Source of the DNA: Accumulibacter sp032229525 | Lineage (GTDB): Bacteria > Pseudomonadota > Gammaproteobacteria > Burkholderiales > Rhodocyclaceae | NCBI RefSeq assembly: GCF_032229525.1 | Contig: NZ_JAVTWB010000107.1 | Coordinates: 1 to 64,000 of the forward strand | DNA length: 64,000 nucleotides | Direction of reading: 5' to 3' | Shown here: in pieces, positions 26,905-36,627 of the stretch | How the letters are laid out: each line of letters opens with the position of its first letter | Position numbering within the stretch: the stretch's first letter is position 1 | The notes under the pieces: generated by a model | The model's input: only the letters and a program-made list of their open reading frames with translations | Databases searched by the model: none | What the model was told of the DNA's origin: nothing | Program-made: the position numbers and the translations under genes

Positions 26905-27369
26905 ATGCGTGTACTACAGTTCCTCGTCGCCTGCACCATGTCACTGCTCCTGGTCGCCTGCAGCAGCACGCCGGAACGGCTGGCGAGCAGCGAAAAAGGC
27001 AAGGACGTGGTGATCTTCGCGCTCGGGCTGGTCGATACCGATTACCGCTTCGGGGGCAAGAACCCCGAAGCCGGCTTCGATTGCAGCGGCATGGTTGCCT
27101 ACATCTACGGTCGTGCGGCCGGCATCAAGGTCGGCGGCAGTGCGGCGGATATCGCGCGTCGTGGCCGGCCGGTGGGGCGCGACGAACTGCGCCCCGGCGA
27201 CCTGGTCTTCTTCAACACCCGCAACGCCTCTTTTTCGCACGTCGGTATCTACATCGGCGATGATCGTTTCGTGCACGCCCCGTCGACCCGCGGCCAGGTA
27301 CGCATCGATCAACTGGCCGCCAACTACTACGCGCAGCGCTTCGAAACGGCGCGCGCGTACTTCGAATAG
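26905..27369 (+). CDS. NlpC/P60 (C40) peptidase lipoprotein
   Basis: A 154-residue cell-wall peptidase. A lipobox LVAC places the lipidated cysteine at C19, so it is probably anchored to the outer membrane. The papain-like triad is C60 (FDCSGM), H112 (SHVGIY) and H124 (FVHAPS). The length is that of small Spr/NlpC-type murein endopeptidases that cut peptide stems or crosslinks. It is an independent gene. Confidence 0.92.
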   Translation: MRVLQFLVACTMSLLLVACSSTPERLASSEKGKDVVIFALGLVDTDYRFGGKNPEAGFDCSGMVAYIYGRAAGIKVGGSAADIARRGRPVGRDELRPGDLVFFNTRNASFSHVGIYIGDDRFVHAPSTRGQVRIDQLAANYYAQRFETARAYFE

Positions 27370-27384
27370 CGCCGGCCCGACCGA

Positions 27385-27840
27385 CTAGTCGTTGCGCAAT
27401 TCGACGCGGCCCTCGACCACCCGCACCCGATCACCCTTATGCACCGCAGGCTCGTCGTTCTGTTCGAAGAAGGCGAAACTGCCGTCTTCGTAGCGTACCG
27501 TGATGACGTAGATCAGCACCGGCGCCGCCGCCTTGCGGGAATCCTTGACCGTGCTGCCGGTGCCGATCAGCGGCGTGGTGACCATATGGCCGTCGACCGA
27601 ACCGACATCGCGGCGCGCGGCGTTTGCCGGATCGCGTCGCCCCGACCCCTGGCGACTTTCGCTGCGCACCCGGAAGACCACACCGCAGCGCTCACAGGGT
27701 CCGCTGCGCTGCTCCTCCTGTAACTCGCGATAAATGTCGTCGCCACTCGGCGACTTCAGGTCCAGCGTGCTTTGCGCCAGCGTCAAGTGCGGCAAGGCCA
27801 GGGTCAACCACAGGACGGCGACAATGATTTTGTGCTGCAT
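27385..27840 (-). CDS. Uncharacterised secreted protein with CxxC motif
   Basis: A 151-residue protein with a signal peptide (MQHKIIVAVLWLTLALPHLTLAQ, cleavage after LAQ or nearby). An acidic segment leads to a CERC motif and a Gly-rich stretch, then a C-terminal beta domain (APVLIYVITVRYEDGSFAFFEQ, GDRVRVVEGRVELR) resembling the end of SlyB/Pcp-type 17-kDa antigen lipoproteins. It lacks their lipobox and glycine-zipper. Known homologues are hypothetical. Function is not assigned. Confidence 0.65.
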   Translation of the reverse strand: MQHKIIVAVLWLTLALPHLTLAQSTLDLKSPSGDDIYRELQEEQRSGPCERCGVVFRVRSESRQGSGRRDPANAARRDVGSVDGHMVTTPLIGTGSTVKDSRKAAAPVLIYVITVRYEDGSFAFFEQNDEPAVHKGDRVRVVEGRVELRND

Positions 27841-28100
27841 GAGCGGCAACTCCTTCTTTCGGCAGACGGTTTCGACGACCTCCATGCCACGCGGCGACGC
27901 CGAAAGCCAACGGGCAATGTTAGCACTGCTCGGCCAGCCGCCAATATCCCCAAAGCACGCGGGTCAGCGTGACTTTGTCCTCACCGGCAATGCCCAGGGA
28001 ATCTGACCATTGCGCCTTTTCTTCGAACCCTCCACAGGGCAGAATAAGCGACGAGCGATGGTCTGGAATTCGTCATCGATATCGACGATGGGGGTGCGCC

Positions 28101-28604
28101 ATGACGACAAGCCGATTTCTGCAGGAACAACCACTATTCGGCGGCGTGGACGACCAAGCCATCGCCGCAATAATCCCCTTGCTTGGCGAGCTGGCTTTTG
28201 CTGCCGGGGAAGCTATCGTCAAAGAGGGCGAAGATGGCGATTCGCTGTTCCTGATCTGCAGCGGCTCGGTTGAAGTGTTGAAGGCGACGGCCGCCGAAGA
28301 TGGCCTGTTCGCGAAGCGCATCGCCGTCCTGACGGTCGGCGATGTCTTCGGCGAGATGGAGTTGATCGACATGCAGCGCCGGTCGGCAACGGTGCGCGCG
28401 CTCGAGCCGGTTTCGGCACTGGCACTGTCCAACGGCGACCTGTTCCGCATCTACGAGTCTGATCTGCCGACTTTTACCCTGATCGTCCTGAACCTGGCCA
28501 GGGAACTGAGCCGTCGACTGCGCAGTATCGACGATCTGGCGGTGCACTACATGGCCATTGACGGTCAAACGGCACCGTCAATGATCCCGGAAATTACTGC
28601 GTAG
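28101..28604 (+). CDS. Cyclic nucleotide-binding (Crp/Fnr N-domain) protein without DNA-binding domain
   Basis: A 167-residue protein consisting essentially of one cNMP-binding beta-roll. FLQEQPLFGGVDDQAIAAI, AGEAIVKEGEDGDSLFLICSGSVEV and GDVFGEMELIDMQRRSATVRA are the phosphate-binding-cassette pattern. No helix-turn-helix follows, so it probably acts as a ligand-sensing partner rather than a transcription factor. GGGGGT supports the ATG at 28101. It runs convergent with the CZB/HD-GYP operon and overlaps its end by 11 nt. Confidence 0.8.
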   Translation: MTTSRFLQEQPLFGGVDDQAIAAIIPLLGELAFAAGEAIVKEGEDGDSLFLICSGSVEVLKATAAEDGLFAKRIAVLTVGDVFGEMELIDMQRRSATVRALEPVSALALSNGDLFRIYESDLPTFTLIVLNLARELSRRLRSIDDLAVHYMAIDGQTAPSMIPEITA

Positions 28605-29176
28605 CCTTTAGCTTCTCCTGCCACGCGCGCATGGCGATGGCAAGCCTGCCGGACATCGTGATGTACTCACCGTACAACAAGCCATAGGCGTCGCAGGCCC
28701 TGCCAGACGCCGCCAGTTCGACCACCTGCGCTGCCACTTGATGAAACTCGGCGTGCAAACGCTCGACCTCCTGGTAAACCGTGCTTGCCCGGTCTTCAAG
28801 CGACAAGCGGGAACCGTGCAGCCATTTGCCGAAGTCGCATTGATCTTCCGCCCGAATTTTCTCCACCTCAAGCGCGTCAGGCGCTTCAACAATGGCTTGC
28901 CTGAGACGCGACATCCACAGAGCATGATTGGCGATCGCCTGTTCAATATCCNNNNNNNNNNNNNNNNNNNNNNNNNNNNNNNNNNNNNNNNNNNNNNNNN
29001 NNNNNNNNNNNNNNNNNNNNNNNNNNNNNNNNNNNNNNNNNNNNNNNNNNNCGAGCATGGTCAACCTGGCCGATCCTCACCACGCCGCGCGGCATGGGTC
29101 TCTCCGCTGAGACCATGACCTCGGTTGCGGGCAACAAGCGCGGTGTGTGGCCAGTCGCGCGCCCGAACAAACTCAT
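28594..29176 (-). CDS. CZB (zinc-sensing) domain protein, interrupted by an assembly gap
   Basis: The N-terminus starts at 29176 (MSLFGRATGHTP...) inside the stop of the HD-GYP regulator gene. After the gap the protein continues with a CZB domain: HALWMSRL, the cysteine in CDFGKWLHG, and LHAEFHQVA supplying zinc ligands (three His, one Cys). CZB domains bind zinc and regulate chemoreceptors or diguanylate cyclases. Here no output domain is visible, but part is missing. The frames on either side of the gap differ, so the true gap length is not 100 bp. Confidence 0.7.
28952..29051. other. Assembly gap of 100 N
   Basis: An unknown-sequence placeholder inside the CZB gene. Confidence 0.95.
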
Positions 29177-30228
29177 ATCTCGTCGGGAAACTCTTCATCC
29201 TGAAAGCGCGCACGAATCTCGAGCGCTTCTACCTGCCGGGCGATGAACGCGGCAACACAGTCCGGGTCGAAATGTACATTGGCCCCTTGTTGGAGGAAGG
29301 AGAAGGCTTGTTCCGGTTGCCACTGTCGCTTGTACGGGCGGTCGGAGACCAGGGCGTCAAAAACATCGGCTACCGCAACGATCCGACCAAAGAGCGGGAT
29401 GGCCACTCCCGCCAAACCATTCGGATAACCCGAGCCGTCGAACTTCTCGTGATGCGCGAGAGCAATCGAGGCAGCCGCTTGCAAGACTGTCGATTCACTG
29501 CCATCGAGCAGTTCGAAGCCAAGACGCGCGTGCCCCTTCATGATCGCGAACTCCTCCGGCGTCAACTTTCCCGGTTTCAACAGAATGGCATCCGGGATAC
29601 CGATCTTGCCGATATCGTGCATCGGTGCAGCCTGCAGAATGAGCTCCTGATCGGCCGCGGAAAGGGCCAGCTCGTCGGCGATCAGGCGTGAGAAGCGCGC
29701 CATGCGCTGGATATGTGCGCCTGTTTCCGGATCGCGACACTCGGCGGCGCGCGACATGCGAAACAGCAACTCCTGTTCGCGGGCGTATACCGCTGCCGTT
29801 GCCTTGGCCACCTCTTCCGCCAGCCAGGAAGCGCGGTCGGCGAGGTGACGCCGGCTGGTATTGAGCGCCAGCATGTTGCGCACGCGGGCGGAGAACTCCA
29901 TCCGGTCGACCGGTTTGGTCAGAAAATCCGTCGCACCAATGCCGAGCGCCTTGTAGCGCACGTCCTTGTCGTCATTGGCGGTGATCATCAGCACCGGCAG
30001 CTCGCCGCGACCAGGGACCTTGCGCAAACGAGCAATGAACTCCAGGCCATCGAGATCGGGCATCATGTAGTCGACAATGATCAGGTCCGGCAGGTTGTCC
30101 GAGCACCACTGCAAGCCCTTGGCTGACTCCTGAAAAAGCAAAGCCTCACAGTCGCCCAGTTTGGCGACCAAGGCCTTCAGCAGTACCAGATTAATGTCGC
30201 TGTCATCGACAATGGCGATTCGGTTCAT
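29173..30228 (-). CDS. Response regulator with HD-GYP c-di-GMP phosphodiesterase domain
   Basis: A 351-residue protein: receiver domain at 1-120 (phospho-acceptor D53 in IIVDYMMPD, conserved K in FLTKPVDR), a linker helix, then an HD-GYP domain with HDIGKIGIPD, HHEKFDGSGYPNGL and DVFDALVSDRPYK. It should hydrolyse c-di-GMP in response to phosphorylation. No histidine kinase is adjacent. GGAGGG supports the ATG at 30228. The CZB gene overlaps its stop by 4 nt. Confidence 0.93.
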   Translation of the reverse strand: MNRIAIVDDSDINLVLLKALVAKLGDCEALLFQESAKGLQWCSDNLPDLIIVDYMMPDLDGLEFIARLRKVPGRGELPVLMITANDDKDVRYKALGIGATDFLTKPVDRMEFSARVRNMLALNTSRRHLADRASWLAEEVAKATAAVYAREQELLFRMSRAAECRDPETGAHIQRMARFSRLIADELALSAADQELILQAAPMHDIGKIGIPDAILLKPGKLTPEEFAIMKGHARLGFELLDGSESTVLQAAASIALAHHEKFDGSGYPNGLAGVAIPLFGRIVAVADVFDALVSDRPYKRQWQPEQAFSFLQQGANVHFDPDCVAAFIARQVEALEIRARFQDEEFPDEI

Positions 30229-30280
30229 TCTGTGCCCTCCCCGCGCTCCCCGCGTTCGGGTGAGTATAGCAAGAGCGCAC

Positions 30281-31207
30281 CTAAGGGATGAACGACCACT
30301 CGATCTGATCACTGCGTTCGACGTGCGCCGTCATCGCCCGGCACAGACTGATGAACTCGCGCATTCCTGCGGTCTGAAATTTTCGCTGATGCCAGAGAAA
30401 GTGAAAATGCCGCCGCAGGTCAAGTTCTGGTGTTTCGATAGCCACCAGGCTGCCGCGCCGAAAAGCCTCGCGCAGGGCCAGGCGCGAGATGCAACCGATC
30501 CCCAGGCCGAACTCCACTGCCCGCTTTATCGCCTCGGTGTGCTCCAGTTCCAGCCGGACTTTGAGCGGCGAATGGTGATGGCGTAGCGCCTGATCAAGCG
30601 TCTCACGCGTCCCCGAGCCCGCTTCACGAACAATCCACGATTCCTCGGCCAGTTCGGCCAGCGTTGCCGAGCCCTGGCGCGCCAGCGCGTGCGTGGGCGC
30701 ACAGAACACCACCAGCTCGTCGGCCACCCACGGTTCGACGACCAGTTCCGGGTGCCGGCAACTGCCTTCGATCAGCCCGAGATCCAGTTCGTGGCGCGCC
30801 ACCTGATCGACGATCGTCGTCGTGTTGTGCACCTTGAGATGCAGCGTTCCCTCGGGGTGGCGGGTCAGAAAGTCGGCAACGATCAGCGTGGCGAGATAGT
30901 TGCCGATGGTCAGTGTCGCGCCAATCCGCAGCTTGCCGTAACCGGCATGGCCTTCGAGTCCACTTTCGATCGCCGCTGCCCGTTCGATCAATTCGACCGC
31001 CTGTGGCAGTAGCGCCTGGCCGAGCTCGTTCAAACGCAAGGACTTGCCGAAGCGGTCAAAAAGCTGCGTCTCGTACTGCCGCTCGAGCTCGCCGAGCGCC
31101 GTGCTGGTTGCCGACTGTGACAGGGAAAGCTCTTCGGCAGCACGCGAAACGCTCTCATGCCGGGCCACTGCCACAAAGACGCCGATCTGGCGCAAAGTGA
31201 ATCGCAT
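30281..31207 (-). CDS. finR: LysR family regulator, FinR-like
   Basis: A 308-residue LysR regulator: N-terminal winged helix (RQIGVFVAVARHESVSRAAEELSLSQSATSTALGELE) and a substrate-binding effector domain (KLRIGATLTIGNYLATLIVADF). It is divergent from fpr. The same pairing is known in Pseudomonas, where FinR activates fpr under oxidative and iron-related stress, so I infer that function. The symbol is tentative. Confidence 0.8.
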   Translation of the reverse strand: MRFTLRQIGVFVAVARHESVSRAAEELSLSQSATSTALGELERQYETQLFDRFGKSLRLNELGQALLPQAVELIERAAAIESGLEGHAGYGKLRIGATLTIGNYLATLIVADFLTRHPEGTLHLKVHNTTTIVDQVARHELDLGLIEGSCRHPELVVEPWVADELVVFCAPTHALARQGSATLAELAEESWIVREAGSGTRETLDQALRHHHSPLKVRLELEHTEAIKRAVEFGLGIGCISRLALREAFRRGSLVAIETPELDLRRHFHFLWHQRKFQTAGMREFISLCRAMTAHVERSDQIEWSFIP

Positions 31208-31211
31208 CTCT

Positions 31212-31230
31212 ATATCTAATGTGCGGATAT
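31212..31230. promoter_or_regulatory. Candidate LysR operator between finR-like gene and fpr
   Basis: Inverted repeat ATATC-N9-GATAT in the 105-bp AT-rich divergent region, about 90 bp before fpr. It contains T-N11-A geometry typical of LysR sites. A TATAAC at 31259-31264 could be the fpr -10. Confidence 0.4.
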
Positions 31231-31312
31231 GTGTTATTCAAACAATCTGTTTTACAAATATAACATGGCGAACTACGATTGCCTCTGTCAACAGGACTCC
31301 AAGGTCAAATTC

Positions 31313-32089
31313 ATGAGCACTTTCTCAGCCCAACAGGTTCTTTCGGTTCATCACTGGAACGAAACGCTGTTCAGTTTTCGCACCACCCGCGACCCTGGCC
31401 TACGCTTCATAAACGGGCAGTTCGTGATGATCGGCCTGCCGCAGGAGGGGCGCCCGCTGACACGCGCGTACAGCATCGCCAGCGCCAACCATGACGAATA
31501 CCTGGAGTTTCTGAGCATCAAGGTGCCGAACGGCCCGCTGACCTCGAAGTTGCAGCATCTGGTTGTCGGTGACGAAATCGTCGTCAGCCGCAAGCCCACG
31601 GGCACTCTGGTTCTGCGCGACCTGCGCCCGGGCGAGAACCTCTACCTGCTGTCGACCGGTACCGGCCTGGCACCGTTCATCAGCCTGATCCAGGACCCGG
31701 AGACCTACGAACGCTTTGACAAGGTGGTGTTGATCCATGGCGTTCGCTGGCAGAAGGACCTTGCCTACAGCGACTTCATCAATCGTGACTTGCCGCAGCA
31801 CGAGTTTTTTGCCGATCTGGTTCGCGACAAGCTGATCTACTACCCGACCGTGACCCGTGAGCCTTTCCGCAATCACGGCCGGATCACGGAACTGGTCAAT
31901 AGTGGCCGCCTCTTCTCCGACATCGGCCTGCCGCCTTTGGATCCCGCTCGCGACCGCGCCATGCTCTGCGGCAGCCCGGCGATGCTCAAGGACTGCTGCG
32001 AGCTGCTCGATAGTCGTGGTTTCGAGGTGTCGCCACATATTGGCGCGCAGGGTGACTATGTGATCGAGCGGGCTTTCGTCGAAAAGTAG
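31313..32089 (+). CDS. fpr: Ferredoxin--NADP(+) reductase
   Basis: A 258-residue FAD enzyme exchanging electrons between NADPH and ferredoxin/flavodoxin. FAD-binding RAYSIAS, NADP-binding STGTGLAPFISL and CGSPAMLKDC fit subclass I bacterial FPR, and the C-terminus extends past the last strand (YVIERAFVEK). The start MSTFSAQQV is chosen because it gives the normal FPR N-terminus; the longer frame upstream spans the promoter region. Confidence 0.93.
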   Translation: MSTFSAQQVLSVHHWNETLFSFRTTRDPGLRFINGQFVMIGLPQEGRPLTRAYSIASANHDEYLEFLSIKVPNGPLTSKLQHLVVGDEIVVSRKPTGTLVLRDLRPGENLYLLSTGTGLAPFISLIQDPETYERFDKVVLIHGVRWQKDLAYSDFINRDLPQHEFFADLVRDKLIYYPTVTREPFRNHGRITELVNSGRLFSDIGLPPLDPARDRAMLCGSPAMLKDCCELLDSRGFEVSPHIGAQGDYVIERAFVEK

Positions 32090-32186
32090 AGCTCTTGTTC
32101 GTAGCCACACTCAGCGACGATCGGCATTGACCGCGCTCAAGGAAATACTGGTCGCACGTCCCTACGGCGCGTCGTGTGCTGCGGGC

Positions 32187-32203
32187 TGTCGAATTTCTTT
32201 ACA
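32187..32203 (+). promoter_or_regulatory. Possible activator site upstream of the sigma-54 promoter
   Basis: TGTCGAATTTCTTTACA, an imperfect inverted repeat (TGT/ACA ends) about 80 bp upstream of the -24 element, the distance at which sigma-54 activators bind. A PrsR-type regulator would be the candidate. This is inference. Confidence 0.3.
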
Positions 32204-32267
32204 GATGGAGCGGTCGGCAGCCGGAGTAGAGAAGAACATCGTTTTTAATTCATGCGGATACTAATAC

Positions 32268-32282
32268 TGGCACGATAATTGC
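32268..32282 (+). promoter_or_regulatory. Sigma-54 promoter of the PEP-CTERM gene
   Basis: TGGCACGATAATTGC matches the -24/-12 consensus (TGGCAC-N5-TTGC), with GG at 32269-32270 and GC at 32281-32282 exactly 10 nt apart. The predicted start is near 32294. Confidence 0.8.
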
Positions 32283-32286
32283 TCCT

Positions 32287-32320
32287 TTAGTGTCGCGGAC
32301 CTTTCCGAGGTCCACACTAA
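32287..32320 (+). repeat. Hairpin at the transcription start of the PEP-CTERM gene
   Basis: TTAGTGT and GGACCT pair with AGGTCC and ACACTAA around a 5-nt loop (13 bp with a 3-nt bulge). The inner stem lies at the very 5' end of the predicted mRNA and may stabilise it. Alternatively the whole is a DNA palindrome bound by a regulator. Confidence 0.5.
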
Positions 32321-32375
32321 GCGACGGGACAAACACCTGAGCTCGCCGATGGTCACCACTATTGAGGAGTGCCAC

Positions 32376-33230
32376 ATGATGATATCAAGACTTGGGAAGT
32401 TTGCCCTGCCAACGATGGTGGCGGCTGTACTTGGCGCAGCCAGTGGCAGCGCCGTTGCTGCGCCCTGTCTCACCAACCCCACCGATACCGTCGGCAACCC
32501 TGTTTTTGGCGCGACCGTGCAGACCTTTTTGAACCTGGGTATCAGCACGGCTACCACCTGTATTGAAAACAGCGTATGGAGCGATCCGGCCAACTTCGGG
32601 CTGGGCACCTACCTCAAGGGCGCGGAGGGTCAGGGCTTTGGCTATGATCCGACGACCTTGGGGCTGTACGACGGTAGTACCACCGGGGTTGGCAACGCCA
32701 ATGCGCGCGACTTCTACTGGGTGCAAGACACTAGCCCGAACGCCAACCTTAACGGTATTGCTGGCAGCGCGCCCTCAACCGGCATCATCTGGGATCTCGG
32801 GGGACAGGCCAATCAGCTTGCTGTATTCGTGTTCGTCGACCACGGCCCGGTGCCTGGCGAGGTGCTCGAAAACACCGCTTGGTTGTCGAACGATCCGAAC
32901 GCAACCGACGCCGGCTGGACCCAGGCATTGCTGGTGCACGTGTATGGTGGCGGGTGGTCGCCCGATCCCGCCATCGCTGACGGTTTCGTGGCCGTTTACC
33001 AACTCCCCAACGCCGCGACCTTCCGTTACGCGTCGGTCACCTGGGGTGGACCCGGTGCAGTTACGCGCGATGGCGATAACGAAATCGACGCGGTCGGCGG
33101 TCTTGACTTCAACGGCGGTGGCGTCACCAACGTGCCCGAGCCGTCGTCGCTGGCATTGCTGGGAGTTGCCCTGGCCGGCCTGGTACAGCGGCGTCGTGCG
33201 GCGCGGTCCGCTCGCGCGCAGCACCAGTAG
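32376..33230 (+). CDS. PEP-CTERM sorting domain protein
   Basis: A 284-residue exported protein. It has an N-terminal signal peptide (FALPTMVAAVLGAASGSAVAA) and a large beta-rich Gly/Asn domain with several cysteines at its start. The C-terminal sorting signal is VPEPSSLALLGVALAGL followed by RRR: the PEP motif, one membrane helix and a basic tail. Exosortase (EpsH/XrtA-type) should cleave it and pass it to the surface or matrix. GAGGAG precedes the ATG pair at 32376/32379. The middle domain is not recognised. No exosortase gene is in the window. Confidence 0.9.
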   Translation: MMISRLGKFALPTMVAAVLGAASGSAVAAPCLTNPTDTVGNPVFGATVQTFLNLGISTATTCIENSVWSDPANFGLGTYLKGAEGQGFGYDPTTLGLYDGSTTGVGNANARDFYWVQDTSPNANLNGIAGSAPSTGIIWDLGGQANQLAVFVFVDHGPVPGEVLENTAWLSNDPNATDAGWTQALLVHVYGGGWSPDPAIADGFVAVYQLPNAATFRYASVTWGGPGAVTRDGDNEIDAVGGLDFNGGGVTNVPEPSSLALLGVALAGLVQRRRAARSARAQHQ

Positions 33231-33265
33231 AGCACCCAACAGCACACGTCCCGGCTGCTCGAACG

Positions 33266-33296
33266 AACCCTTCGCGTTCTCGCGAAGGGTTTTTTT
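33266..33296 (+). terminator. Terminator of the PEP-CTERM gene
   Basis: Perfect 11-bp stem AACCCTTCGCG / CGCGAAGGGTT with a TTCT loop and a T-tract. The group II intron begins 2 nt after the T-tract. Confidence 0.92.
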
Positions 33297-33297
33297 G

Positions 33298-34668
33298 GTG
33301 CGCCCAGCATGGGCGCACTCTTGCGGGTGCAAGTCCCGTCGTAAGTTGATCACAGCAAATGAAGTGAAGCGCAACTGCACGGGGGTGACCAAGTGTGGTG
33401 AGGACGCGTGCATCGAAGCTGCGAGCCGATGAACAAGAACCGGATAGAAGGCGCTGCGGAGCAGGGCGAGCGGGCACGTAAGCGCGAAGCTCTCGTGATC
33501 AAGGCGAAGTGGCGTAGATCCTGCGGTTATGCAGCGAAGGAGTGCGGCCCTTACCTGGGGAGATCTCGCCTTGTGCCTGAAAGGGCGACGGTGTCGAGCC
33601 GGAGCGAGAAGGCAGCAGCGGTCGTAGTCGCCCGAGGCGTGGCCGGAGAAGGCCGAGACCAGAGGTGAAGGACCAAACGAGAAGGAGTGTCTAGCCGCAT
33701 GTTGATGCAGCAGGTATGGCGTCAGATGCCCGCGCAAGCGGGGCGAGTGGGCGTAGCGTGCGGTGAAGCTGCGCGTGATCCTGCCAGCGACCAAGTCTGC
33801 GATCCGCGACATGAACGGGCAAACACAGGGTCAGTGCTGCTTTCGACAGCACTGACGAGAGAGAACCTGCGACAGGCACTGAAGCGGGTGCGGGCCAACA
33901 AGGGCGCAGCGGGCGTAAGCGGTCTGAATATTGACCAGACAGCAGGTCATCTGGTGACCACGTGGCCGGCGGCAACTGGCACGCGGGGGCCATTGCTTCG
34001 TGCGCTACGCCGACGATGCAAACCTGTACGTTCGTAGCCACCGTGCGGGTGAGCGGGCGATGGAATTACTGCGCAGCCTGTAGGCCCACAACTACACTTG
34101 ACGGTCAATGAGACCATGAGTGCAGTCGCTCGCGGATTCGGGCGCAAGTTCCTCGGTTTCAGCTTTTGGGTGGCCCCCAGGGGGGAGATCACGTGCAAGG
34201 TCGCCGCCAAGCTTTTGGCGACGTTCAGGCAGCGAATCAGGCAACTGACTGGCCGTTCTGGCGGTCGCAGCGTGGTTGAAGTGGTGGAAAGACTGCGCCC
34301 CCCTGTGGGCTTGGCTGGAAAGCCTATTTCCGGTTGGCGCAAACCCCGCGCATCTGGCAGACGCTGAAGGAGTGGATGCGTCAGCGGCTGCGGGCGGATC
34401 CAGCTCAAACATTGGAAACGAGCTCCGACCATGTACCGGGAGTTGAAAGCGCTCGGTGCGACGGCAAGTGCCGCGCGCCAGGTGGCTGGAAACTCACGAC
34501 GCTGGTGGCGAAACAGCGACCGGCTACTGAAGACCGTGCTGAACATCCCCTACTTTGATCGCCTCGGGGTACCCCGGCTCTCCTGACCTCAACTTCTCGA
34601 ACCGCCCGGTGCCGGACCCGCATGCCGGGTGGTCTGGCAGGGGCGCAGCCGCGATGGCTACCCCCGAT
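33298..34668 (+). mobile_element. Degenerate group II intron (probably class C)
   Basis: The 5' end GTGCG and the following structured region (through about 33690, including TGCAAGTCCCGTCG-like domain I sequence) are typical of bacterial group II introns. The 3' end shows a domain V-like segment (about 34600-34640), then a domain VI-like hairpin GGGGCGCAGCC / GGCTACCCC with a bulged A, ending near CCCCGAT. The reverse transcriptase inside is broken. Insertion just behind a terminator hairpin is the hallmark of group IIC introns. The boundaries are approximate to a few bases. Confidence 0.8.
33699..34586 (+). pseudogene. Group II intron reverse transcriptase/maturase remnant
   Basis: An N-terminal fragment (RENLRQALKRVRANKGAAGVSGL, RT domain 0) runs to about 33970. 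It then jumps directly to the catalytic core HCFVRYADDANLYVRS with YADD at 34006-34017 in another frame. About 170 residues of RT domains 1-4 are therefore deleted. A stop at 34081 and further frameshifts follow, before the maturase X-domain pieces (FLGFSFWVAPRGE, RRWWRNSDRLLKTVLNI, ending FDRLGVPRLS). No endonuclease domain follows, as expected for class C. It cannot make active protein. Confidence 0.85.
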
Positions 34669-34835
34669 GCCGATTCATGGAAACCCATCGTGATGTCGCC
34701 GGTGCGCGCAAGTGGCCGCCACGAACAACCAGTCTCGGGTAGACTTGCGCTTTCCGGACGGCTCGCATCCTGCGTCCACTGACCGCCTGTACCCGCCTGT
34801 AGCACTTTCCCACCTCTGGATCGATAAGCAAGACC

Positions 34836-36500
<1,665 letters not shown>

Positions 36501-36627
36501 TCACCGGCGTCCGACCGCAACGTTGGCCGGCGCCCCGGCCCTTGCGGGTGGACGCTTGGCGACGAGCGGAACGATGCCCTGGCGCCGTCGTTCGTGGTTT
36601 GCTAAATGCTCATCGATGGCCTTCGGA

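Noticed and set aside
28555..28570. TTGACGGTCAA near the end of the cyclic nucleotide-binding gene as FNR box
   Set aside because: Only 1 nt between half sites instead of 4, and it lies inside a coding region.
33408..33668. Small basic reading frame in the intron 5' region
   Set aside because: Lies in the structured RNA part (domains I-III) of the group II intron.
32775..33812. 345-codon minus-strand frame across the PEP-CTERM gene and intron
   Set aside because: Crosses a terminator and intron boundary and is antisense to a gene with clear signal and sorting domains.
34096..34110. TTGACGGTCAA in the intron as FNR box
   Set aside because: Wrong spacing between half sites; it is maturase coding sequence (LTVNET).
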